From NCBI GenBank assembly GCA_016165875.1, contig JABBOT010000080.1:12754337-12818336 (forward strand): a DNA stretch of 64,000 bases, read 5' to 3'. The first letter of the stretch is position 1, and each line of letters opens with the position of its first letter. This DNA comes from Acanthopleura granulata (lineage: Eukaryota > Mollusca > Polyplacophora > Chitonida > Chitonidae). The translations under genes and the position numbers were made by a program. Positions 1 through 11,180 of the stretch are shown here, in pieces. The notes under the pieces were generated by a model, which saw only the letters and a program-made list of their open reading frames with translations, was not told the DNA's origin and ran no database searches.

Positions 1-15
1 AGTTGAGTGATGGTA

Positions 16-185
16 TTTACATGTGATTTGCGTTGGGGTGTGTTCAAGCGCCTTTGCCACCTAGCATGAAGTACACCAGTCGTCACAAGCATGAAGTACA
101 CCAGTCGGAAAGACCTTCGTATAGTTGTAAAGACTGTGATAAGCAGTTTAGCCGTATATCGTCCGATGCAACATGGATAGCGTAA
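16..185 (+). pseudogene. C2H2 zinc-finger protein fragment, broken
   Basis: Two short open stretches in different frames look like consecutive C2H2 zinc fingers. Positions 16-66 read FTCDLRWGVFKRLCHLA and then hit TGA. Positions 81-185 read a linker-like HKHEVHQSERPSYSC and continue with CKDCDKQFSRISS before TAA. The H-x3-H-x-SERP-x-x-C linker, the CxxC pair and the K-x-FSR spacing are classic for this nucleic-acid-binding domain. A 25-bp direct duplication (63-87 and 88-112) sits at the frame break, and the second finger loses its histidines. It may continue upstream of the window. I see no intact gene; it is probably a decayed gene or retrocopy. The finger assignment is fairly safe; the parent gene is unknown. 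Confidence 0.6.
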
Positions 186-321
186 TATGGATCAGGAAAT
201 AACTGTAAGTTTATTTATGTAAGATGGCGCTGCTTGTAGTTGTCCCCTTCATTCTCCTGCTGTTATTCAGAAGTGTACCCTTGGCAATACTATTCGGGTG
301 ACGAAGAACTGAATTGTAAGG

Positions 322-412
322 AACCTATGACCATCCGCAGGCTGCTGACAGACCTTTCCACGTTGGGCCGGAGTGGAAGCCAGTATGAGCTGGACTTAAC
401 TCACAGCGCCCA
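322..412 (-). repeat. tRNA-derived SINE (family 1), internal fragment
   Basis: Matches the middle and head-side part of the SINE seen complete at 44,576-44,845: CATCCGCAGGCTGCTGACAG, then the GGAAGCCAGTATGAGCTGGA stretch and the TCACAGCG block. The 3' tail and tRNA head are missing. Orientation is inferred from the complete copies, with the tRNA-like head on the minus strand. Confidence 0.75.
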
Positions 413-414
413 CG

Positions 415-477
415 TTGTAGAAGTAGAATTTATAATCAGCTTCCGCATTGTAGATGTAGAATTTATAATCAGCTTGG
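415..477. repeat. Two-unit 33-bp tandem repeat
   Basis: Two adjacent copies of a 33-bp unit beginning TTGTAGAWGTAGAATTTAT. The length is a multiple of three, so an open frame through it reads a duplicated VEFIIS motif, but nothing else supports coding. It directly follows the SINE fragment. Confidence 0.7.
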
Positions 478-529
478 AAAAGGCAAGGCAAGAAATGTGT
501 TCATAGATGACTGAATGACGTGTAAGGGT

Positions 530-2380
530 CATTCTGCAGAAACTGTATATTTTAAGTACCTGTGCTTGGCCTTTTTCCATCTTAAAATAGGGTTAACATT
601 GTGAGCTCTCGATTAAGGAGTGTGCTGATAGCTTTCAGTTACGTATGTGGCAAAGATGGAATCGCTCTACAAGAGATATTGAACACTTCATGATGAACAG
701 GAAGATCATTCTTGTCAACCCTGTTACCGACATTTGGGTGGTGGGTTACTGAACATCAGGAAATTCCAGCCTTGACTTGTACCAGAATTAAATATATTAT
801 GTCCATTTTCAAATTTCTTCCACAGTTTCCTGGCTTCATTTAATAATCCTACAAATTTCAGCGTTGTGATCCAATATATTTGCTCCTCGATTCCGAACTG
901 ACATCAGCTTGTAGTTACACTAGCCGTTGAAAGCGTTCACTTATGTAAAGTTATGTGAGGTGTAAACAGGAATGGATGGAGCAAATTTGATCAATTTGAA
1001 ATGAGTTTGCCTGAAATACATAGCGTTTTGGACTAATATTTACATTGTAACAGAGTTGATATATGAGTAATAGGGTTGACACACGGTAAGAAGGTTGACA
1101 GAGCATTTGCACGACCGAAGTGTTGCCCTGCACCGCCCAGTAAATGTATATCGATTGATTGATACTTGTTTTATTTCGCATGTGCAGTATTTCAGCTATG
1201 TCGCGTCAAGAACAATTACCGTCAACAAACAAATGCTAACAACTGCCTCTTAGTAAAAGCTAGCCAAAACATCTGATATCCTTTCCTTTGGACGCCCAGG
1301 GACCCCACGGACCAAGTACAAAGTAGACACGGATGCGTGCCTTTAATTTTGTGTTTTTACTTAAAATGCAGCTCAAATAAAACACGCTGTTACGAAACAT
1401 TCTCATGATTTGATCATTAACAGCTCAGTTTTAACCAGCATGCCTAGTAAGCATATACTGAACACAGAGTCTTGTACAGTTGTACATAAGATTGTTTGCA
1501 ATGTAAATTATTTATTTATCTGTTTGCTTTTTTGTTATTATTTATTTAGTATCTCATTTCCAGTAAATTTACGTCACGGTTTTCTTCAGTTTTATTTCTT
1601 TGCTGATAAGTGACCATATTAAAGGGTTTATCTTAACATGTCGACTTCCGATTTTAGTTGGTTCTGGTATCATGCATACAATATCAGCCTATCTAGTCCT
1701 TGAGGGGGGCAAAATCTGGGAGAGCTACAAATTGCACATCTTACACTGCTTGGTCGAGCTATCACTCCAATAAAAACACTCCCTTAATGTGATTTGGGCG
1801 AGTTATCTCTCCACTAAGATGAGCAATGTACCAAACCTATGGTAATAATAAATATGATGTCCCTGTTGATGCAACCACGACTACGTTTAATTGTAAACCT
1901 TGTATTCTTAGAAGAAAAACACAGCAGTGAACTATGTACCAATAACAATACCTTTATCAGAACTTAAGTGCTTAAAGTGCATGGTGAAACAGCATACATC
2001 AGGCCTAGAATTTCGAATTTTTTCGCGAGAATCCAGTAGAATTCCAGCGGTCAGAGGCTGCGAGAATCCAAATGATCCCAACCACAAAAAAGCATAATTT
2101 ACTTGGACAAATGTAATGTGTACATCATTAATCCTCAGCATTTTTTCGTACCTGAAAGAGTAACTTTAATTTACATGAAAGTTTCAAGAAATTTATTAAT
2201 TGAAAAAATCTGACTGTGTGCACGGAGTTGCCAAACTTTCAGGCAGGGATGTTTTCTAAATTTGGACAAAATGAAACTCTCAAAATATGACAAATTACAC
2301 ATTTTCTACGCCAAAATTGACGAGCTGTGAACTTTAGCTTCCCTTTCGCTAATCTAGGCCCCTATCTAAGTTTGATGTGC
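530..2380. other. Intergenic, no recognised gene
   Basis: AT-rich sequence. Only short shadow ORFs under 77 codons are present, none with a recognisable domain or convincing splice signals. No repeat shared with the rest of the window was noticed. Confidence 0.5.
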
Positions 2381-2388
2381 TTAAACCC

Positions 2389-2910
2389 TCACAACACATC
2401 TACATCACTTCCTATGCCAGCATTTTGAAGAGGTACCCGGAAGTAGTGTAATATGTAAGTGACCTCTTCCACCCCAAATTTGGATAGATCTTTGCTGTCA
2501 GTTGACCACAGTTGAGTATCAGTGAAGTTGCTTTTTGGGTAGAATATGAGTCTCATTCTCAAATTTTGCGAACCTTTCGGCAAAAGCCGAATCCAACTCC
2601 TGAATTACTTTCCTGTGCAGTTGCCCAACATTTTCTCTGGAAACAACTTTTGTTACTACAAACTGTTCAAGATGCTCTGAGTCAATGAGCCTGGAACGGG
2701 ACTTTGTATATGCTGGGTCCGTGGCTGATCTTCCGGCAAATTTCTGTTTGGTGCTCGAGTTGATCTCGTATTGGCTGCCAAGTGAACCATCGCATCGGCT
2801 GCCACAGCTTCTTCAGCATTTAGGCGTTGCCACATGTCCTCCTCACAATCACCAGCTTCTTCAGCCGGCAAATTCTGTAAAAAATGTAACATATGATATA
2901 CTACAGACAT
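2389..2910 (-). other. Possible C-terminal remnant of hAT-like copy A
   Basis: Minus-strand open frames at 2,910-2,656 and 2,583-2,389 follow in the same direction as the transposase-like pseudogene at 3,270-4,651, separated from it by a SINE. They show no motif I can name; a frame reading ENVGQLHRKV-like sequence is not decisive. They may be the decayed 3' end of that element or unrelated noncoding DNA. Confidence 0.2.
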
Positions 2911-3005
2911 TCATCTATGAATTATTATTACTTGACCTACAACATAACAAATATTCCAGACATTAATTTATGAATTAATGTTACTATATTTTCACGACAA
3001 CAATT

Positions 3006-3262
3006 ATTTATGTATTTATTTGATTGGTGTTTTATGCCCTACTGAAGAATATTTCACTTTTACGACGACGGCCAGCATTATGGCGGGAAGAAACCGGGCA
3101 GAGCCCGGGGGAAACCGACGACCATCAGCAGATTGCTAGCAGACCTTCCCACATATGGTCGGAGAGGAAGCCAACGTGAGCTGGATTTGAACTCAGTATT
3201 CATATTAATGAGAGGCACATGGGCCATTACCACGCCAGTGCGCTAATCTCCTCAGGCCTCCT
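3006..3262 (-). repeat. tRNA-derived SINE (family 1), near full length
   Basis: Starts with the TATTTATTTGATTGGTGTTTTA tail block and passes through the AGAATATTTCACTTTTACGA and CCAGCATTATGGCGGGAAG conserved domain and GGCAGAGCCCGGGGGAAAC. It ends in a degraded tRNA-like head near GCGCTAATCTCCTCAGGCCTC. The head is on the minus strand. It sits inside the minus-strand hAT-like pseudogene and therefore postdates it. Confidence 0.9.
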
Positions 3263-3269
3263 GAAATAA

Positions 3270-4651
3270 AATGTAAAATTATTATTATTATGAATATAAT
3301 TAAAGGAAATGTTCTAACCTGTTTCATTTTTATGGTCTGGAATGCACTGTTCGCATCTGCAACAGGCTGAGCATCATCAGCCTGAAAGAGTTCTGCGGTG
3401 GTGGAAAGAGGTATAACATCCATATACACACGACATCTTGCGAGAAACTCACAAGCAAGGAGTTCTTTTAGCCATGCCGTCACTTAGGCTGTCAAGTCTT
3501 TTTCAGTGTTTTCTTCTTTTATGTTGATGAAGTGCAACATGTAAATTCCCTAGTTGTATCGTAGAGTCTTTAGTGTCTTTAGTGTGTGGGGAAGGGACCG
3601 GGTTCCAGACGATCTTGATTCAGTGAGGACGCCCAATCCAAGTTGTTCTGCCAATTTACATACCAGACTCTTTGCTGCTGTTTCTAAAGTGCAGGTAGAC
3701 AGAGATGAAGAATTTCTGAACATCGGAAAATTAGTCCTTGAGGGAATCACTTGCGGCTAGTTCAAGGCGATGTGAGAAACAATGCACAATTATCAGCAAA
3801 TTATTCTGCACTGTTGTTTTAAACTGCTCCATCAAACAACCAAAGTTGACACTTGTACCATCTGCCCCCGCCCCAGTATTTTTCAAATGTAAGTCATTTT
3901 CACTGAAGTTTGTCTTCACAGTTTCCAATGGAACTGTATCAACAGGTTCAATATAAAAAAGCGTCTTTCTCAGGGGCTTTTATCGCCCAAGATGGCGTGT
4001 TCTTTGAGGACCGCATGAAGTAGGCTGTCTGAAGTGACGGATCAGTAAGGCTTAATGGGAATAAAGCTGAACAGTTCTGTTTTAGGCTGTAGACTTTCCG
4101 CTGTTCTAATATATAACAGTTCAGCCTCGTAGGTAAGGTGGCGTTTTGCAGCAGCACTTCCATCAACTAACCAACTGCAAAAGTTGATTTTGCCCCACAC
4201 CCACACACGTTATTTTTCATCAGCTGAGCAATAATGTGATTGAATACTTTCGCAGCTTTGTCATTACAAAATGCGTTTGTCACATTTTGCAATCCCACCT
4301 CACTACAAGTTTCTAAGAAGTCTGGAAACTCGCTGTAGGGTTTTTCCTTTCGGCATATGAACAAACTTGCTGTGAATTGCGGTCACAGTGATTTTTTTGC
4401 GACTGACTTAGCACCGCCCGTGACTGGTGCGAGGGCTTTCTGCTTTTTACAAACTGACTCGCCCCTCTCATACTGAATCGATGTGCCGTCGTAGGTTTGG
4501 CTTGAGGAGGTGCCGCGTGCCGTCTTGTCCGAATGTCACAACGTCCGCGACAATTTTGCCTTGGTATGATTTCTTTTATCTTCTCCCAATGTTCCTGACA
4601 TATCTGGCAGATTGCCAACACAGCCTTATCCCCCCGAATCATCAAACACAA
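3270..4651 (-). pseudogene. hAT-like transposase-derived pseudogene, copy A (ZNF862/KIAA1586 type)
   Basis: Reading right to left on the minus strand, successive frames match the order of this family. 4,364-4,167 holds CRKEKPYSEFPDFLE and NDKAAKVFNHIIAQL, like the segment after the zinc finger. 3,928-3,731 holds GAGADGTSVNFG and HCFSHRLELAASDSLKD, the acidic and HRLELA motifs of the RNase H-like core. 3,750-3,550 ends with a GTR-x5-TLKTLKTL stretch. 3,483-3,270 resembles the helical region that follows. Frames change and stops intervene, so no protein is made from it. The family consists of domesticated or still mobile hAT-type transposases. A second copy lies at 5,600-7,375. Family identity is from memory of motif order, not a search. 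Confidence 0.65.
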
Positions 4652-4659
4652 ACTTATAC

Positions 4660-5580
4660 TTGCCTCGGAGGTCCCTTTCGCTTTGCAAAAGACCTTTTCG
4701 AGATAAACATTTCACTTTTTTCGCCGAAGACACGTCCATTTTTACAGCAGCGGTTACCAATCACGAGACCAGTCCGTTCTCCAAACAGTGCGAGTACGCC
4801 TCTGCTGTTTTTGTAAACATTGGTGTAATCTTCCGCTTTAATTTTAATTGAGAACGTTAAGCGTAACCTTGAACTTTCTAAGTTCTATTTTTAACACACG
4901 CGAGGGTTGTTAAATTGACTTAAATACCTTTGAGTGCTAGGGGAACACAACCGCAGCGGCAGAGGTCACCGCTTTTAAGTGTTAGGAGATTGTGTCCTGT
5001 GTCGCACCTGCCGTTGGCCAAAATTTCCCGATTCAACCAATCCATGAGTTTGGAAGAAATTCAACCGACGGAAGTTGAAATCGAGTGGCCATAATCGTTT
5101 CAGAGCGATGCAGGTTAAAACTCGAAAGATCTTGAGGCAAATTTTCACTTGATGTTTGATTGACCATTTTGTCTTCAGGGGAAACTGATGCTAATTTCAA
5201 TTTGTTTTATTCTACGTTTGGAGATTTATAGCCTTACTGTCCTATTGAGGATCTGGCTCCTCTCGCGCTCAGTCCAAGACAAATGATTAACTTTGACTAG
5301 AAGCATTGCGTCCAAGATTTTTTTTGAAGCAAACGAAGCCGACGGTCACAGAGCAGAAGGGTAAGAGAACTAAGCCCGTTTCACCCGTGGAGTTGGACAC
5401 ACTGATTGTTAAAATGTCTTAAACAAGTTTGTATATTCTTCAGAGTGAAATTCAAACATTTTGGGCCAACAGGGTTATCGAATGTCTCAAACCTTGCAAG
5501 ATATTTGTCGTTAAGCGTGGGGATAACTCGTTTTTTCTGATCGGATAATTTGTCATGGATTGCAGCAACGTGCGTGACAG
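4660..5580. other. Intergenic between the two hAT-like copies
   Basis: No domain-bearing frame recognised. The plus-strand ORFs at 4,427-4,851 are antisense to, or just beyond, copy A and look like shadows. Terminal inverted repeats bounding either copy were not apparent by eye. Confidence 0.4.
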
Positions 5581-5583
5581 GCG

Positions 5584-7375
5584 TTAAAGGTACGTGTAAT
5601 TCCTGTTGGCTTCTTTTTTTCTACGGTTTTCTTTCATGGGGACCGTTTTCTCAACGTGGTAGCTGTCGGCTCCATCCGATGAAAGAGTGAAGTGTTTGGT
5701 AGCCTGACTTTCCTCAGATACAGTCGTGTGTAGTAGTATGTTAAGCTTGCCAAGAGTCTTGGCCCTTCTGTCTCTGGTGCTGAAAACGCGTTCCATTTAT
5801 TTTCTACAAAGAGTAGCATATTACATCTAAAGAATTACATGCATTCCTAAGTTCTAATTTCAGTTGCCCGGAGTTCTTTGACAAATTTCTGAAGCCTATG
5901 TACAGTTCATCCACCTCTTGGAATTCCTTAGTCTTTTCAGATACGCTCTTTGTCGCCAACTCTGCCCTGTGACTGACGCAGTGAGGTGATAAAAGCCAAG
6001 GTCTGGTTTCACTAATTTTTGTAAGAAATCCTCCAACCCTTCACTGACGCACCATCTGCAGCGCATGACACTAGGCCTTCTCTGTAAATGTTCTCATCAA
6101 GGAAGTTGTCTTCCTTATCATGCGCAGCCTTAATACCTTCAGCACGGGCTCCCCCATATTTGCTTAAATCTCCAACACAGTAACACACAGGGAGACCACC
6201 AAGTTCTACCCTCACGAATGTTAATTCCATATCTTCTCCCTTCTTTCGTGACTGAATGCCAGCTGAGAGACTGGGAAAGACCTTTTTTGAATTCAGAATA
6301 ACAGCCAACTTTTCTTTTATTGCCTCAGCTAACCAGTTAATAAGTTCTCATGCAACACGGCTGTTATCCTTGCTTTTTATTAGGTTCACTCCATTTCCCT
6401 TTTTTGGACTTTAGCAAGTACTTTGAACTCATTAAATCGTATAGCTTTCAAGGCAAGCTCATTTCCTGTTTTGACCAGCTTCTTCTAGATCTCCCGAGCA
6501 GCAATGTGTCAATGCTTTACAGGAGGAGGGTGAGGGAAGATGTTTGGTCGATTCCATCATCGGCTGTGAACAAATAAATCAAAACCAGTAATGGCAATAA
6601 GTTGAAATAAACTGAAACTTGTCAAGAAATGTCCAGTGAAGAATTTCATGCCACTACTAAGCAGTTAAGCGGGCAGCAGATGTTTCACCGGAGTATTTGT
6701 CCTATGTTATGAAGCAAGTCATGATTTATTTATTTATTTTTTTATTTGATTGGTGTTTTACGCTGTACTTAAGAATATTTCACTTATATGACGGCGGCCA
6801 ACATTATGATGGAAGGAAACACGGACAGAGCCCGGGGGAAACCCAGAGCCATCCGTGAATTTCTGGCAGACCTGTCGACGTATGACAATAAGACCTGTCG
6901 ATAAGCCAGTATGACAACATCATTAGTACTTACGCCTGTCACTTGTTACAGATTTGACATATGCCAAACTTCTTAAAAGAATTCTTATGCACACAAAGGC
7001 TCATACATAGTTCAATGGCTAGCCTTTGTGTTTATGAAAGCGTCCGTTTGTGCCGAACTACAGTATACCACTTCATGTAGCTTACCAGACGGTATCTGTA
7101 CATCCTGCGAAGGCATGGACTTTACCCACTACGTGACGAATAATATTGCTTTTGGTAACACAAGTCGTTTCGACCGCATGACTGTCAATTGACTTTTTTG
7201 CTGCACCCCGTAAATTTGGGTGTGTATCAAATTTGTCTCTATACCTGACGCACAAATCGCACCAAATATAGTTAACATATTTACGTTCTCCCACATCTAC
7301 GGTTTTGTTTCTAATATGTGCATGGACAGCGCTGTCCCATTTGTTGAAGGTGTTATGGGCAACTTGATTCCTTTA
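5584..7375 (-). pseudogene. hAT-like transposase-derived pseudogene, copy B (ZNF862/KIAA1586 type)
   Basis: Minus-strand order from the N-terminus: 7,340-7,082 has a zinc-finger-like block with WCDLCVRYRDKFDTHPNLRG, TTCVTKSNIIRHVVGKVHA and the spacing C-x2-C...H-x4-H expected of the N-terminal finger. After a SINE insertion, 6,308-6,012 has VRVELGGLPVCYCVG, KYGGARAEGIKAA and LVSCAADGASVKG. About 5,990-5,820 continues with CVSHRAELATKSVSEKT and a DELYIGFRNLSKNSG stretch. The 5,796-5,584 frame may be the end. Because both copies carry their own ADGxSV and HR-x-ELA motifs, they are two paralogous insertions and not one split gene. Frameshifts and stops make it a pseudogene. Confidence 0.7.
6725..6915 (-). 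repeat. tRNA-derived SINE (family 1), partial
   Basis: Tail TTTATTTATTT, TGATTGGTGTTTTACGCTGT, AGAATATTTCACTTATATGA, GGCCAACATTATGATGGAAG and GAGCCCGGGGGAAACCCA are present; the tRNA head is lost. It splits hAT-like copy B between the finger block and the core, so it is younger than that copy. A short partial duplication (AAGACCTGTCGA-like) lies at its right end. Confidence 0.85.
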
Positions 7376-7599
7376 TACCGTACTTCCATAGTGTGTTTAG
7401 CCACTACATTTACGACTAAGATGAGTGCCATGATCAACACAGCAGCTGTCGCTCCTCACATGTCGAAAATGAAGATGGTCGCTCGGCAGAGAGTGGGATC
7501 GATCGTCCGTCTTTCATGGGAAAAACTGAATAATGTGCGCTTGGTTTATAACACTACCGGTCAGTGTGACAGGCCGGGCTGATGACGGTTTTTTTTTCA

Positions 7600-8345
7600 T
7601 TACTAGCAAACTTAAGAAAATTAAATGATAATTGCAGTTATTTTATTTTGACCAACATGGGAGGCTTACCGGTATTTTGCATTGGACTGTGTGGATGTTG
7701 TTAAGAATGATAATGGGATAAGCACGATATTTGCCTGCGCTTGTGCAAACACAATTTACAACAGGTGGCCCAGGTTAACCGATTGTTGTAAGCCTCTGGA
7801 TCTAACGTCAACTGCATACACGCATGCAGAGTGTGAAACATCTAATTAAAAGCTAAGACTGCACGATGTGTCAGCGCATCGTGATGATATACCGAGGGTT
7901 ATGTTGTTCGTGAAAGTTTACTAACACATATTTACAACCGCGTGAGGAGTTCGACAAAGCAAAACAAGAGCCAATTAGATTATCTTAGGTGCAATTATGA
8001 CAGAGCGGCTAGAGTGGGGTACCAAGTAAAATAACAGAATTGAGTACATCCTGAGTGTTGATTTTTCTTATTCTGTTAATTTCATGCTTGTTTTTGTTTT
8101 ATCCGTGAATAAGGGCAATTCCCAGATTGGGCTTAAGGCTCTAACACTGACTGGAGCGATAACTTGACGAAAACAGTTCTTGAGTTGAATTGCAATGTGC
8201 ATATGTCTACATGTGTTTAATTGTGTAACCGCCGTGTTTTGTTGCTAGAAATTTGCTTGTTAATTTTTATGACCTCAAATGTAGCTTAAATCAAGATACA
8301 AGCTCATTAGGACGTTTAGGAAAATGTGACCATATGTGACTGCCC
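7600..8345. other. Intergenic, no recognised gene
   Basis: Nothing beyond short shadow ORFs. The plus-strand ORF at 7,220-7,582 is largely antisense to the zinc-finger block of hAT-like copy B and is not a gene. Confidence 0.4.
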
Positions 8346-8348
8346 TAT

Positions 8349-9175
8349 GTGGCCCATATCCTATACTTTGTGGTCGCATCACTTCCTCAAGGTTCCTTCA
8401 TATCAATAAAGGTCGTGTCTATCACCGATTGGGGTGCTGATCGATCAGTTTTACTTAAGTTTTGTCGTTCTCTGGTGAGGCCTAAACTGGGTCCGTCCTT
8501 TGTGGTTCTGCAAGGAAATCATATCTTAAAATGTTGGATCCGGTTTATGCGTAGAGGCTAATGAGCCTTTCTTACATCTCAGGGGTATAAAACTTAGCCT
8601 TCAATATGCTATATCCTCATCTTCTATCTTTTCTGCAGAGGCCAGGGCTCTTCTCCCAGCCTTATCATATGTTTCTTCTGGGTGTACCCAGAAAGCAGTG
8701 ATATACAGTGACGCTCTTTCTCTTGCCTTTGGGCAATACAAAATAATAAATTAAAAAATCCGTTAAAACTAGAAACTAATTGAAAGAGGTAAAGATATTA
8801 TATTCTGTCATATTGGTATGCCCTACATAAACCTGTCATCTCGGATCAAAATCCCGTACACCGATTTACGTTTAAATGTTCTCAAATACATACGTCGTCC
8901 TTGGCAGGGCGAATGGAACCTGCAGGTCCACAATAAACTGCATGCTATTCACCCAGTCATTGGCTATTATTCTTATATTCGTAGCATATGGTGTTTGAAT
9001 TTTAACTCACATTTAGTTTATTTAGCTGGTTTTGAAAATGCTTGTCTCTTTTATTTGGTTTTTGGTCTTCATTACATATCTTCGAGGACCGTTCACGATT
9101 TATTTGTTTAAAGATGTGACCGCCACAGTATGGCTGAGATATTGCCGATGTGGCGTAAAGCCTTAATTATTCATT
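8349..9175 (+). mobile_element. Non-LTR retrotransposon 3' fragment (RT end, RNase H, C-terminal tail)
   Basis: Three plus-strand pieces keep the order of a LINE ORF2 C-terminus. 8,409-8,510 reads DWGADRSVLLKFCRSLVRPK, the region after the RT palm in Jockey/I-like elements, followed one frame over by SYLKMLDPV. 8,554-8,755 reads EANEPFLHLRGIKLSLQYA and then IFSAEARALLPALSYVSS and AVIYSDALSLAF, carrying the E and D positions of the RNase H fold. 8,818-9,110 reads IPYTDLRLNV, WQGEWNLQVHNKLHAIHPVIG, the usual C-terminal block. Large internal deletions and frame changes make it dead. It ends in GGCTGAGATATTGCCGATGTGG, TTATTCATTC, a tail also found alone at 31.4 and 40.3 kb. Confidence 0.75.
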
Positions 9176-9300
9176 CGTATACCAGCCGTCAACCAAAATG
9201 GGCGTTCCAGGTCGATAATCGCAAAACGGATTTCCGAAAATAACAAATAACACAAACTACCAAAGTACTAAGGAAGTATGTAAAATATAAATGCACAGAT
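9172..9300 (-). repeat. SINE family 2 fragment, first of a pair
   Basis: ATACCAGCCGTCAACCAAAA, TGGGCGTTCC and TAATCGCAAAAC match the 5' end of the family-2 SINE at 19.4-19.7 and 35.8-36.1 kb. It abuts the LINE tail and repeats 190 bp downstream. Confidence 0.7.
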
Positions 9301-9361
9301 CATATCATGGACTTATTTGTACACATCCTACACATATTGTGTTCCTAGGCATCGAAAGCGA

Positions 9362-9470
9362 CATTCATATATCAACCGTCAATCAAAATGGGCGTTCCTC
9401 GTCAATAATCGCAACACCAGTTTCCGAAACCACAAATAACGCAATCCACCAAAGCCCACTCATCGGTTTC
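9362..9470 (-). repeat. SINE family 2 fragment, second of a pair
   Basis: CATTCATATATCAACCGTCA, AATGGGCGTTCC, CACCAGTTTCCGAAACCACA and CACCAAAG repeat the preceding fragment in the same orientation. The period is 190 bp, which indicates a local tandem duplication or two insertions at one site. Confidence 0.7.
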
Positions 9471-9479
9471 GATGGGTGT

Positions 9480-10890
9480 TTTTACCCATGATGGACATAT
9501 TACATTGTAATACTGTGTTGTCTTTATTTGGGAAAAACAGGTCAGTAAGTTCCCATTCTAGTCTCTTAGCCAGTCTGTCGGTAGGTCTGTCGGTTATATG
9601 TTTTTCATCCTATCCTATAACGCGGATCTTTTTACTTATAGGACAGTCCAAATGCCATAGACAAAAATTGTCATAACTATTGTGAATTCGTGCCTTATTA
9701 TCCCGGATTCTGTGTTATTCTTCAAATCAGCGGTGTTGGGTGTGGCTGAAGAGGACTAAACCTTCCACATGTGCGCAGTGACATCACAAGGAAGCCACTG
9801 AGATTAGGATTAACTGAAGCTCAACAGACTTAGGATTACATTGTTAGAAGCAACACACCAATACCTTTTATTCGATGTTTAAATATCAATGATATTGGTA
9901 CTGAGGCAATAACTAGGGCCGTAACTGTAAAAATTATTGTATCTCTCAAGAGGACTTATCGGGTTTAATACAACTTTGATGCAAGTAATCACTAGCAAGT
10001 TTGTAATGACAAAAGATAAGAATAAGAAGTGAAAACCTAAACAATCAATAGCGCTAACACCATAAATATGCGTCATATTCTGGTGAAAAAATCTTTAAAT
10101 CTCCTTCGGGCATTGCTTTCATGCAGTAAGAGGATAGATTACACGTTGAGAATATAACAATTCTATTGCCACAAGGTATTTTGCCCAAGTCGCAAACAGA
10201 GTGATTAGAAAATCATGTGATGACGAATATGTCAAGGGAAATAAAAGAGAAGAGAATTTGCTTTCATAATTTGTTAAAAAATATTACATCCATGATACCA
10301 AATTTTGCACTGAGGAAAATGGGCGTGAACCCATTTCGAATAAGCGTTTAAAAACATTTAGTATAATTATTTAAAGACAGGCCTATGTAGCAAATGATAA
10401 AAAAGGCCCTAGCCTCCAGTTGTGTTAAGCGATTAAATATTTCTAGAGGTTTGTGTTTGTGTGAATTAAAATGGCATTCGACAATATGTTGACGGCAGTG
10501 ACGCTTCACCAACGGGGCTTGAGTGAAACGAGATCGTGTGGCCCACAGGATTTATCAGCATGTCCTATGACTGCATGTATATTCCGGTGACCGTGTGTAG
10601 AGGTTGCACAGAGAAAAAGATTAAATATTTTTACTAAGACGGTCAGTCATATTTCCATCAACCACTGAACGCTGAACAGGTAACTTCATATATGAAAACC
10701 CATACGGCCCCGGTGTGAAGCATAGGCCTATTTGCCCAAAAGGTTGGGAGCCGCGATCAAATGGGTTTGGCTCTCGAAAGTTACATAATGCCCCCCTTCC
10801 CCGACTCCTCACCCTTAGGCTTTCGAAATTGTGCTTATAGTTTAAATGAAGACATTAAATATTTTTTCTTCACAACTTGATGCTGTTATT
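9480..10890. other. Intergenic, no recognised gene
   Basis: AT-rich with short shadow ORFs only. No shared repeat seen. Confidence 0.4.
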
Positions 10891-10896
10891 GTGTTA

Positions 10897-11180
10897 TGTG
10901 ACAGGATTAATATTTGTATCGATGAGCGATGAGTTGGCATGTGCGAAGAGTTTGGCCAGTACTGGTCAAGCAGGCCCCGTGTGGTGGCCATTGATTGATG
11001 GGTTGTGGCTGTGGTGGGTTGTGGCCATGGTTGGTCCGATTGGGGATTCCACGGGCTTCGCGAGCACTTCAACCTCAAACATTACACTGAACGCATGGTA
11101 ATTCCCGCATTGGGACATAGGAGACCGAGGCCAGGTGTCCGTGCAGCGCATTTAGTGTGATCTGGACAGAAATAAAGATT
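10897..11180 (+). repeat. 5' LTR of the gypsy element
   Basis: Alignable by eye to the 3' LTR from TGTGAC to AATAAAGAT. AATAAA at about 11,170 is a likely polyadenylation signal. It contains a local expansion (GTTGTGGCTGTGGTGGGTTG) absent from the 3' LTR. The U5 end may extend past 11,180, but the 3' LTR gives no support there. Confidence 0.75.

Noticed and set aside
7220..7582. Plus-strand 120-codon gene
   Set aside because: Starts at GTG and is antisense to the zinc-finger block of the minus-strand hAT-like copy B.
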